A stretch of 64,000 bases of DNA. Origin: Thalassia testudinum (lineage: Eukaryota; Streptophyta; Magnoliopsida; Alismatales; Hydrocharitaceae). The number at the start of each line of letters is the position of its first letter. The stretch's first letter is position 1. The notes under the pieces are model-generated. The model ran no database searches. It was not told the DNA's origin and saw only the letters and a list, made by a program, of their open reading frames with translations. The stretch lies in assembly GCA_037157565.1 (NCBI GenBank), contig JAZHRO010000024.1, positions 10,298,501-10,362,500 of the forward strand, read 5' to 3'. The translations under genes were made by a program, and so were the position numbers. Of this stretch, positions 1 through 10,327 are shown one piece after another.

Positions 1-3000
1 CAGCTCGCCTCGGTACCACGTACGCAAGGGCTAACAGGAGTCAGTGTAGAGTGGCCAATCCTAACCCTGGGTCTTAACCCAAGGGAGGCTAGCTCCGCTC
101 TATACAAAATGGGATAGTTGCTCTCCTTGGTACCACGTACTCAAGGGCCAGCACATTTCCCGTCTACATTCCAGGTTTCCATCTATCCACAGGAGTTCTA
201 CTCCTAATTCCCCGTAGGGTTCATACACATGTTCACCTCATTTATCCCGATCCAGATCTCATCTTTCATAATTCATTTCTCATCCATATACAGGCAGCTC
301 GTGTTTTCATAATTCAACTCTCAATACATGCAACTGGTGATTTCACAGGTATTTGTTCATTAAATACAGACAACTCATATTCTAACAGGCAACTCACAAT
401 TATAACACAGGCAATTTCTTGCAGTTTATCTCAATCACGCATGCAAGTAAACCATACAGTACAAACGGTTCATTCATTTATCTACCCTAGGGTTCATTCC
501 ACATCCTAGAATTCCATTTGGCTAATTCAACCAAGTGCATTCTTATTCAAATATTTATAACTGGATTAAACCACTCTACCAGGAAACACGGGAGTAATGG
601 AGGGTTGAACCGTAGTCCCAGATGTCTCTGCGAGCCCCAAATGCGCACCAGGCTGAAACCCTACACCAGGGAATACATCACAAAAGGAGAGTTCAGAATA
701 GTGTATAACAGACTCTAGTATGTAGAGGAACTTGAGAGGAAAGTGCAAGTATTTCATTTACATAAAATGGACCCCAATCGGACCCTAAACAGGTCGAAAA
801 CGTGCCTACTGTTCAAAATTAGACGTCTGGGAATAATCCCAGATGTCTTAAAAGGCGTCAGATCTTACCTTGTGTCCCTACGGCTGATCAGACGCCCAGA
901 CCTTCACTATGATTGTTACGACCCGATTCCTGAATCCCTACGAGACACGAGAATCGGACCGACTCGACTGATCCTAAGATTCAGTCGTCCAACGAGAAAG
1001 TAACCAAAAGAGTAGTAAAATAAACCACATTCATCATGCATGTAACTAATAGTAATAAAAGTATAGCAGTAAAGAAAAGAACTACTACAGTACACACCAC
1101 CACAACAATAGAGAATTAAACAGGTACATAAACATGATGCTTACAACAAAAGAGTACAGTTGTAACAGAAAATACTCACTACAACAGAAGAAACAGTACA
1201 GTAGGTACAACACATGTAAAACTACTGGGCTCTACTAGGCCCAGCACCCTCTACAGCAGCAGTCTCTGGCTGCTCAACACCTGGTTCTAAAAAGGTGACA
1301 AAGGTGACACGTCAGCGAAACGCTGAGTAGAGTGGCAACCAACTAGCTAAGAAAAACAGTAAGGTGGACAAGTAGCTGTTATTTTTAATTTCTTTCTTTA
1401 TTTCTATTTACTCATTCTTGGATTATTCCTCAGATCTTTCTCTTGATCTCGAATGTTCCTCGTGGGAACGATCTTGATTGCATTCTTTTCCGAAAAGTAG
1501 AAGTAGCACGTGGTGCTCTCTTGGTCAGGAGAGTCCCCGTGGTGGTCCTACCCTCAGTCAACCACCCCAAGGTCACTGACAGACGTAACGGTGACTACGG
1601 CATGCGCGATAAACGCATGGGTAGCTACCCTGCACTGGCACGCGGTCAGTCGTTTTCGTTAACGGGTGCGTCCCAAAGCACAGCACGGAACCAGTATAGG
1701 GTAGAGCCCTCTCAGTAACAGGGGTCTAGCCCCTCCACAGTAACCAAACAGGGGTCTTGCCCCTCCACAGTCCGCGCACCCTCGCTTGACTACCTTGGTT
1801 TGCCCAGTGGGCCTAACAAGTCGGTGTAGGAAGGCTAGCAGAACTCCGGGGCCCATGGGGTGGCTAGTGCTCTCCCTACACTAGTAGCTCTCCCAGGTAT
1901 TGTGTACGCGAGGGCCAAAAGTCGGTACAAAGTGGCCAGACCTAACCCCGGGTCCCTGGGGCAGCTAGCTCCGCTCTGCACTAAATAGGGGGGACAGTCG
2001 CTCTCCTTGGTACTCCGTACTCAAGGGCCAGCTCACTTCCCCAATTCCATTACATTCACTTTTCAGGAGCTCTACTCCTAATTCCCCGTAGGGTTCATGC
2101 TCATATTTCTTTAACTAAGCCAATTTAGGTTTCATCATTTCAGTTTTATTTTCATATAGCCCATGTTCTCAACAGTTAATATCCATTCATAAACAAGCAA
2201 CTGTTATCCAATTACAGGCAATTATCATTTTTCTTTCTACTTTTCCAAGGCTGCAATTTATATATTCACGACATTCGTTTCGGTGTTTCTGTTCCTAGGA
2301 TTCATGCCACACCCTAGGATCTATCATTCAATCTAGTTTTCCAGTCCTACGATTCATGCCATACCCTAGGATCTATCATTCAATCTAGTTTTCCAGTCCT
2401 ACGATTCATGCCATACCCTAGGATCTATCATTCAATCTAGTTTTCCAGCCCTAGGGTTCATGCCACACCTTAGAATCTATTAATTATCTCACAAGTGCAT
2501 AAATGTTGAAAAATAATTAAAGGGAGCCACTCTACCAGCAAAACTGGGAGTACTGGGGGCGTGATCGGTAGGTCTGCGCGCCTCCGCAACCCCCAGAGCC
2601 GCAACAGAACGAGGTCTTAACACAAGGATCATACACAAGGAACTACTCAGAATAGGATACAAGTACTGTAAACAAGTAGAGGAACTAATTTTGAGAAGAA
2701 CGAAATTTGAAACGCGGAAAATGGACTTCGAACGGACCCTAAACGGGTCAAAAATGACAAGTCTGCCCCAAATCAGACGTTTGGAACATCTTCCGGACGT
2801 CTTAAACGATGGTTCAGGTCATACCTCACTTCTGCGCTGTTCTTCAGACGTCCAAAATCCCGCTGAACCGTCTGGACCTAGTTCCAGACGTCCGACTGTC
2901 ACTCCGAACGTCTGGAGACTCTATCCGTCGTCTGGTGCTGTGCCCAGACGTCCGATCTGTGTGGGAGGGCGTGCCCTTGCGCCTTCCCGAACGAACCCTG

Positions 3001-4551
3001 CACACGTACGCAATCGATCTCAGCACAACAAAGAAGCAGAACCTTCAGCGGAACGGCTTGCATGGCCGTACACGCGAAAGGAAGAAGAAAAAGAAATATT
3101 GTACCTTTCAGACGTCTGGGTCTCACTCTAGACGTCCCCCGCACCGTCTGGATGTAGGCCCAGACGTTTGATTCTGGGAAAATTTCCCAGAATCAGGACC
3201 TCCTTGCCCTCCGCTTGCTGCGCACGGCTGTGCCGCGCCACATCGCGCTCGCCTGCTGCCTGAGCTGCAGCAGCACCTCCCTAGCGCCACACTCCCGCTG
3301 CGCGCCCGCCGGCCGACCCTGGCTGCTCCGGCAAGCTTGCACTCTCGCGCTCTACCTCTTCTCCCTCTCGCTGCACCTCCTCCTCCCCGCACACACTCGG
3401 CAGCAGCTGTTGCCCTCGCCCTCTCACTCTCGCGCTGTCATTGGAAGAAGGAGGAGACGGTGGAGTGGTGGTGAGGGAGAGGAGAGGGGGGAGATATTTG
3501 AAGTCACCATGGGGAGAGAGAGAGGGAGAAAAAGACGACGCTGCAGGATGGGGAGGGAAGAGAGAGAAGAAAAGAGGGCGGCGGGTCAGTCTGCTTACGC
3601 ATGCACGCAGACTCGCAGTCGTACGCCAAAAAAATTAATTTCCAGACGTCTAGGAAGGCTTCTGGATGTCTAACCAGACGTCTGGACCAACTCCCAGACG
3701 TCTTAAAATACGTTTGATGCCGTGGTCTTAACAACGATCATCTGAAGACAGTTCCAGATGTCGGACAATGTCTCTAGTCATCTGGACGCACCTCCAGACA
3801 TCTGGTGATGTGATTAGACGTCCAAAAATGAATGGGAAAGCGTTCCGCGTGCCTTCCCAAGGACCTTTACCTGCGTACAAAAATCGTAGGTCCAAATCAG
3901 GCCAGACGAATCTTTTGCCGTGAGGCCTGCATGGCCGTAACCACGAAAAAGCACGTACCTCAGCACTGCACGTACTTTCAGATGTCTGGCCCCAGACTCG
4001 GATATCCAGTTGCCGCCACGGTCGCCTAGTCGACTCTCTAGACGTCTGATACTAGAAAAAATCCCACTATTAGAACCTCTCCCGCAAGATGTCTCCTTCG
4101 AGAACTCGCCTGCAGGAGCTTCTGCAGTCCCTCCCGCAGCTGCAGAGGGTCGGAAGTCGCCTCCCCGAGCCTCCACCGAAGCTCCACCAAAGGTCCCCCG
4201 ACCTTGGGTCTCCTCCTCTTCCTACGCTCTCCTTCCTCTCTCTTGCTCTCCCTCGCTCGCCCTCCACTCGCCTCACTGGAGATCCGAAGGTGGTGCTGGC
4301 TGGGGTGTAAGGAGGAGAGGAGAGGGGAAGGGAGGGGTTTTTATCAGAGGGTGTGGGGTTTAGGGTTCAGGGAAGGTGAGGAAGAGAGAGAGAGAGAGAG
4401 ACAGTCTCTGCATGCCGCCCGTGCACAGAGCGCAAAGTGTAGTACAAAAATTCCACTTTCAGACGTCTGGGAACGGGTCCAGACATCTGGTCAGACGTCT
4501 GACTGAAACTCCAGACATCTTAAATGGCTAAAAGTGTAACGGGTCATTACA
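1..4551 (-). mobile_element. Gypsy-type LTR (outer copy), interrupted by a second LTR
   Basis: This is a minus-strand LTR of a long-LTR Gypsy family, seen as two pieces, 1-913 and 3739-4551. It runs off the left edge of the window. The inner edge at 4551 reads GGGTCATTACA, the reverse complement of the family's LTR start TGTAATGACCC. The same sequence recurs at 10.3-12.7 kb and 49.9-63.6 kb. The gap is filled exactly by another LTR. No PBS or internal domain is visible, so it is a solo LTR or the end of an element outside the window. Short reading frames in the CT-rich stretch at 3.2-4.4 kb are by-products of composition. Confidence 0.8.
914..3733 (-). mobile_element. Gypsy-type solo LTR nested in the outer LTR
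   Basis: This is a complete minus-strand LTR of about 2.8 kb. It starts TGTTACGACCC in plus coordinates and ends CTTAACA at 3733. The flanks are ATGAT (909-913) and ACGAT (3734-3738), a 5-bp target duplication with one mismatch. Treating it as an insertion explains why the region looks like a 3.6-kb LTR with a roughly 0.87-kb internal duplication, for example CATGGCCGTA at 3061 and again at 3930. It carries many copies of CAGACGTCTG and decayed versions. No gag or pol is present. Confidence 0.75.
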
Positions 4552-5446
4552 CGTAGGGAAGCTAGCCCACTCCTCTCGATTCAGCCTTTGCCCCTAAGCA
4601 CAGTATAGTCGGTAGTGGCCGTTAATACCAATCACGAGACTATCTAGCAACTATACTCATGATTTTTCATGGTTATCAATATTCTAACAATTTATTATCT
4701 CAACTTTTTCACCATATCACTAAATATATAGCAAGCAAGTTTACATCCACTTTATCAACTTGAAAGCATTGATCATTAAAAAAGTTTACGTGTCTTGCAC
4801 ATTGATATGCATAACAAGTCAATTTATTTGATGAGCATGTGACGAGGGAGTAAAAGTCCAACTTATTAGGCAAAAGTCCATAAGGCTTTTGGCCCGAGCA
4901 GAGGTAGCCCTAGAGTCCAAGCTCTTGTGAAAAAGTCCCAATTGTACGAGCTAAGTTCGAGTAGCCAACATTATTGTTAGATCATCGCCATGGCAGGAGT
5001 TCTCAAGCTACCCTACTCAGATCTGCCAGGTTAGACTCAAAGCCTCCCAATGACATCCCCACTCAAGTTGCCTGGCTCACTTAGTTGGTCCACCCGCTTG
5101 GCTTGTTAAGGGCCTAGATGACAAGACCAAAGGAAGCGGCAGAGAGGAGTAGTGGCAGAGTGAGGTAGCAACACACATCTTTTTCGTTTTTGTCTTTTTT
5201 GTGGCTTAGGCTTCAAGCATGTTGTACGACTTACTCTGTCATCCTTGCTGAGGCGATGCCTCAAGTTGTGGAGTAGGCCTAAAAATGGGCTAATGAATGG
5301 TGGTAGGTGGTCCCCTAATCATTTCGCACAATGCATGAACTCCCCCAAGGAGGTTGCTCAATAGGGCTTCCCGAGGGGGGGCTCGTGCCTTGTACCCTTT
5401 AAAAGGAAATCCTGTACTCAGGAAAAAACACACAATAAAGTCACCT
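4552..5446. other. Interval without a recognisable gene
   Basis: I see no coding region, tRNA or clear transposon end here. The stretch near 4840-5100 has many short GTCC and AAGTCC words and resembles repetitive intergenic DNA. Confidence 0.4.
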
Positions 5447-6997
5447 TGTTGAAGGCGCACTGGAGGGGGGTGAATAGTGAGAAAATATAAAAACAATGAT
5501 CAAACAAATATTAGATAATCACACAAAATTATTTACCACAAGACAGTTAATTTTTATGTGGAAACCTAATCCAGGTAAAAACTAACACCTAAGTTTCCTA
5601 ACTTTGGATTTTTCGATCGACCAAGTTGATCAAACCACTAACACACAACTTCAACAAGGGCAGTACAACCTCAAATACAACCACACTACTTTGGATTACG
5701 GGTAGTGTACTTTAATAATCACTCTTATCCACAAAGAATATTTCATCTTAGAAGGAGACGAGAATTCGCATAGTGAATACCCAACAAAATAAAACCAAAT
5801 GGAAGACCTATAGAGCCCAAAATAAAGTAAATAACCTAGCTCCTACAGGTACAAGAATGCTTCCCTTAAATGGAAGTGGATTGCTTACAAAGCTTGGAGA
5901 CCAAGAGCTGAATTCCTCTCTTTATCTCTCACTAAGTGAATATGGTGGAAATAATTGATTCTCAGGCCACTTTGATAATGGTAAGCCTCTAGGTTATTTA
6001 TAGATATGTTATGAGGGCTCTAGAATGGTTGAGAGAGATGTTCTAGCTGTTGGAAACAAATCCAAGGTGATTTGGTCAAAATCCAATAAGTGTGTAGAAT
6101 AATCAGTGTCTAACAATACAATATTAGATATCTGGTAAGTTGATCAGACGTCTAATAAGAAAAATTAGACTTCTGACAAAAGAGTTAGACATCTAATTCG
6201 GTAAGGTTAAGTCCCTAGACTTGGTTCTGTTTGATTGGATCTTATGCAGGATATGTGGTTTTTAGAGTTAGACATTTGCAGGACAACTGGACAAGATGCT
6301 AGATGTCTAGGAAGTATTATATCACTAAGAATCGAATTTCTAGAAAGTTTGGAAATCAAGATTTGGTCTGACATCAAGATTTTAGCTAATTTAAATCACA
6401 ACGATCCCGTATTGGAGTCTAGTAAAGGTATTAAGCTTTTGGAAAAGGCTCTGGACATCTAATGAAAAAATTGGATGTCTACTGAGTAATGACACAAATT
6501 TAGGTAAAGGAGCTTTGGTTATTAGATGTCTTATTAAATGTCTGAATGACTTAAAGTGGGTTATTGGATGTCTGATGAAAGTATTCAACATCTGATAAGG
6601 CAGACTATTTGATGGTTTGGATCTCTAACCTGATTCTAAGTTCTGCCTAAGTGTCCTAAGGTTAACTGATTGTGTTTAAGTCTTAGGTTATCATATTTTA
6701 GGTTCCTTACAAATATCTAGAAAAGGAAAAGAGCAAAATAAATTACAACAATTACAACACATAAATCCAAGTCCTATTCTTCATTTCTTCAAGCTTTAGC
6801 ATATCTTCCTTTACTCCTTCCTTATGCTCCTTGATGTTTTGATTTTGAAGCTCCTTCATGCCTCCATAGAGCTTAAGCGTTCATTAAGCTTCCTTCTATT
6901 TGCATTCATTCTAAAATCTTAATGTCAAATGTAAATGTTAAATAACACTTATTTTGTTATCATTAAAATCAAATATTATAGTGTACTTGCACCAGCA
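5447..6997 (-). mobile_element. Sirevirus-type Copia LTR (solo or truncated)
   Basis: It is colinear with the LTR of the complete Copia element at 52-57 kb. It has the same GGAGGGGGGTGAATAGTG-like edge near 5470, the same block with GTGGAAACC and CCAAGTTGATCAAACC, and the same exit block (ATGTTAAATAACAC, TTGTTATCAT) before ending ACCAGCA. Decayed AGACGTCT units lie at about 6140-6600, mostly as AGATGTCT or AGACATCT. Flanking pentamers (CACCT and CTTAT) do not match, so ends or completeness are uncertain. No PBS or PPT adjoins it. Confidence 0.65.
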
Positions 6998-7630
6998 CTT
7001 ATACTTTGAGAGCTCATATCAAATACTCACATAGTGCAAACTTCGAGGGTTAAAGCCCCTCCCCATATCAGACGTACACCCCTCATGGTGGAATTATATA
7101 ACTAACTCCTACATAATTGTGTGCTTTTTTGTCTATCCTATTCTCAGGACAATAATCTTAACTAGGTCCTTTGACCTCGATTAACATGTTTATCCAATTC
7201 AATTTGCTAAACAAATAAATAAGTTCGTTGCTTAGGTTTTTATAATCAAGAGTTCATGTGGTTGTGGGTCCATTTAAGCAATTCTTAATTAATGAAGTTG
7301 TCAAGCGATAATCATTACCAAGCAATTCAAATTAATTATTCAAGTACCTAAATAGACAATAATATAGGATGGAACTGTTATACTACATACTCAAACAATA
7401 TCAAGTGCCATATAAGGGAAAAGGCGGGACTGCTCTACCTCAAGTCCTCGGAGGGTCACGACAACTTCAAAATATCAGTCAAAGACTTCCGTGTGCTTCC
7501 TATGTCACGTCACACTTCATGCATGTCCCAAGGTGTCCATTGAGCACATATGTTCCTCTAACGACACCTCAAGAATTGGAGAAAAAAGTGCCCAATTCAA
7601 CTATACGAACGTGTTCAACATACTTGAATA
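6998..7630. other. Interval without a recognisable gene
   Basis: AT-rich sequence with a short open stretch near 7369-7641 that resembles no family I know. It is the pre-insertion flank of the hAT element that follows. Confidence 0.35.
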
Positions 7631-7899
7631 CCCCAAGATAGGGTGAAGCATTAGGTCAGACTAGCTCGAACTTGACCCGAAAAAGCCTGACCTGGCCTGA
7701 GTCGAAAGATTATATGGGTCGGGCCTGAGCCTTACTTTTTAAAAAAGTTTGGGTTAAGGCCCTACCCGGCCCGAACCCGAAAAGACCCAAATAGGTCCGT
7801 TGGACCCATTTACATATAATTTTGTGGTGTTATTTTGTGACATGTAATTTTATACATATAAGTTTCAAAGCATGATTCTTGAATAGGGATTGCAAATAG

Positions 7900-8880
7900 T
7901 TGAGATTGTGGGTCCTGTAGATTTAAGCAGTATACTAGATGGAATGGGTGAATAGTATCGCTTGACAATTTTAAAAATAACAACTACAAATGAAATTCAA
8001 GTAAAAAATTCATGCACAATGACACCTGAATTTATAGTAGAAACCCTTTCGGATAAAAACCACTACCTAACCCTCCCAGCTTAAAATTTTTCCAACTAGG
8101 CAACGTTAATCAATCCACCAACACACCACTTGAACGAGGGTGGCACAACCTGTTACAAGAATCCCCTCTCTTATCAACTTGAAGAGAAGCACAATAACAA
8201 TCGGTCTTCCCAACAACCTAGGACCCAAATCAAAGTAGTACATAAAGATAAATACAATAGAATCCTTTGGAACCTCAAAAGAAATAGAACTGATATTTTC
8301 GCAGAGGTATTTTGATCAGCGTGCTTTTTGAAAGCGTAGAAGCAGGAAGCGCAAGAGCACTTGAGAGAAAGCACGAGAGCTCTTTTTCTAAAGGGTTTTC
8401 TTCTTTGAATGTGTGTTGTAAAAAGGGCTACCAAGGACCTCTATTTATATTAGTAAATCAGCCTTAATAGGAAGTAATTCGAATCCAATTGGTCGATCAA
8501 TTAAGGTAGTTTAGTCGATCAAAATGATTTTTGGTCAATCAAACTAGTTATTTGATCAATCACCTATTAGTCGATTAATTAAGCTAATTGGTCGATTAAA
8601 GGTATCTTAATCAACTTCCTAATTTGAGTAGATTTGATCGATTAATTAATGATTTGGTTGATCAATTAATTATTTGGTCAATTAATTAGCCTAAAAACTT
8701 GATTTTAGAAATTTATGTTTAGCACGAAAATCATTTGAGGTTTCTTATAAAATATTCTAGACTCAAAGAAAAGTAAAAGACTCAACGAGAGACTACGACG
8801 AGCTTCATGCTCCATTCCATGAATTAATAAGAGAGTCCTGAAAGATTAGTCTAGATAGATAACATAATTTGGGTGCATCA
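7900..8880 (-). mobile_element. Copia (Sirevirus-type) LTR fragment inside the hAT element
   Basis: The stretch shares the GGGTGAATAG, GTAGAAACC and CCACCTAACCCTCCC-like blocks of the other Sirevirus-type LTRs and ends GGTGCATCA. AAATAG occurs on both sides (7894-7899 and 8881-8886) and may be the target duplication, though the start is not a clean TG. From 8488 to 8690 it carries degenerate units of GGTCGATCAATTAA, a different palindromic motif from the other LTRs. Confidence 0.55.
8488..8690. repeat. Array of TCGATCAATTA-type palindromic units
   Basis: About ten spaced units related to TTGATCGATCAA occur in 200 bp, some as exact half-sites (GGTCGATCAATTA) and some with the central CG changed (GGTCAATCAA, TTGATCAATC). 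Spacing is irregular, so this is not a simple tandem satellite. Confidence 0.65.
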
Positions 8881-9576
8881 AAATAGAGGTACTTGCAGAG
8901 ATGTGGTAACTATTTAGATAAGGTATAATTTTAGGTGAAAGTTTGATATGTTTATTTTTTTCTAATTTTTGATGAGTTTGTTTAATGTGAAATAATTATT
9001 GTGGGTTAAAAAAAGAAACTTACTTCGTAGGATAATATTTTTCTTCCAAAATTTCATTTGTTAAATGAATATAACCTAAAGTTGTAAGATAACGTACATG
9101 CTTAGTTGAGTTATATTTCGTTCACAGTAATATATTTTATTTGTAGTAGTATCTATGAAGTTGTAAGATTATCATAGAAGTATTACCATATTTCAAAATT
9201 ATTGTGATTATACCTATCCAATTTCAGCTTTAAATAGAACCTTAACGAGCTTGACTGAGCCTTACTTAGATAATAATAAAAAATTAACTATAGTGGACTT
9301 AGGTAGGTCTTATTTAAAAATCAATGGAAATAAATCCTAATAGATTTTTTGGGCTTTAATGGGCTTTTATGGGCCTGACTCAAAAACCTAGCCCAAACAA
9401 CGAAATCGGGCCCAGCTCAACCCAACCCTAGACCCATAAACATGGGCCTTGCGTTGGGCTCGGGCTTTGATTTAGTAAAAATTTTGGGCCTTAGGCCTGA
9501 CCCAAGACTCAAAAAATAAAATAGGCTTTCTTAGGTTTGGGTCAGGCTAGGCCCAATGCTCCACCCTACCCCAAGA

Positions 9577-10327
9577 TTAGGTCTTGGATTGTTGGAATTA
9601 GGTTCTGGGTGGTCTTAATCCACACGGAATAGCATTGGCCGTTAGATCTCAATAAAGAAGGCACCCTTTACAAGGATTGAAATTAGAATAACTAAAAGTT
9701 GAAATTTCTGAGATGCAATTTTCACATCTCCTTCCTCCTTCGCTTTTCATGCACATAGACACAATTGAAGGGCCATGGTTGCTGACAACCATCACGTTGG
9801 CTGGTCCACCCCTGGCTATGACAACCATCACCGGTCCTAGCATATATACACCATTGTGCCACCAACGACTCTGCTTACTGGCTACACATCCCTCATCGAA
9901 GCTCTCCATTACAGGGCCAGCCAAAAGTGAAGAACTCACCACTGACCGCTACATCCCATGGCACCACCGGCTATAGCATCCTAAGACACACCTACACATC
10001 GCCAATCTCGCTGCCTCTCCCGTTCCTCCTCTTGATTGACCACCATCATCATCTCCTCCTTCCCTTTTCTTCTTCCCTTCATGCAATGAGTAAACAGGGA
10101 AGGGGATTGAGGGTAACACCATCATTATCCATAACTAACTTGAACTAGTTGAAATCAAGTGACAAATGCTCTTGAATAATTGCCTAAGGATAGTAATTCC
10201 ATGCAAATCCATTTTGAGAAGAAAATAATAAAAAAGGTTAATTCTACAGTTTTAACATCACATCACAAATGCAGAATAACCACAAGGTCATCCAAGGTTT
10301 AATTAAAGGTCAATTGAGAATTAAAGT
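9577..10327. other. Interval without a recognisable gene
   Basis: This is the right-hand flank of the hAT insertion. A reading frame at 9713-9976 is mostly proline, threonine and leucine with no motif. I do not call a gene. Confidence 0.35.

Larger units (their letters stand above)
7639..9568. mobile_element. Non-autonomous hAT element
   Basis: The termini are inverted repeats: TAGGGTGAAGCATTAGG at 7639 and, read on the other strand from 9568, TAGGGTGGAGCATTGGG (15 of 17 identical). A perfect 8-bp target duplication, CCCCAAGA, flanks it at 7631-7638 and 9569-9576, the length made by hAT transposases. Subterminal zones (7670-7810 and 9330-9560) are packed with GGCCCGA and GGGCCT words on both strands, as in hAT transposase-binding regions. 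No transposase is encoded. A Copia LTR piece is inserted at about 7900-8880. Confidence 0.88.

Noticed and set aside
3215..3673. Open frames of 65-150 codons in the CT-rich parts of the Gypsy LTRs (also 4010-4363 and 57257-58252)
   Set aside because: They lie in LTRs, are made of Ser/Leu/Arg/Pro-rich low-complexity translation, and occur in several frames at once. There is no motif and no conservation between LTR copies.
914..4551. Single 3.6-kb LTR with an internal 0.87-kb tandem duplication
   Set aside because: A hidden LTR end and a near-perfect 5-bp repeat at 3734-3738 fit two nested LTRs of normal size better.
8488..8690. CRISPR-like array of spaced repeats
   Set aside because: The units are short degenerate palindromes with irregular spacing within a plant LTR. 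Repeat and spacer lengths do not fit CRISPR and the organism is a plant.
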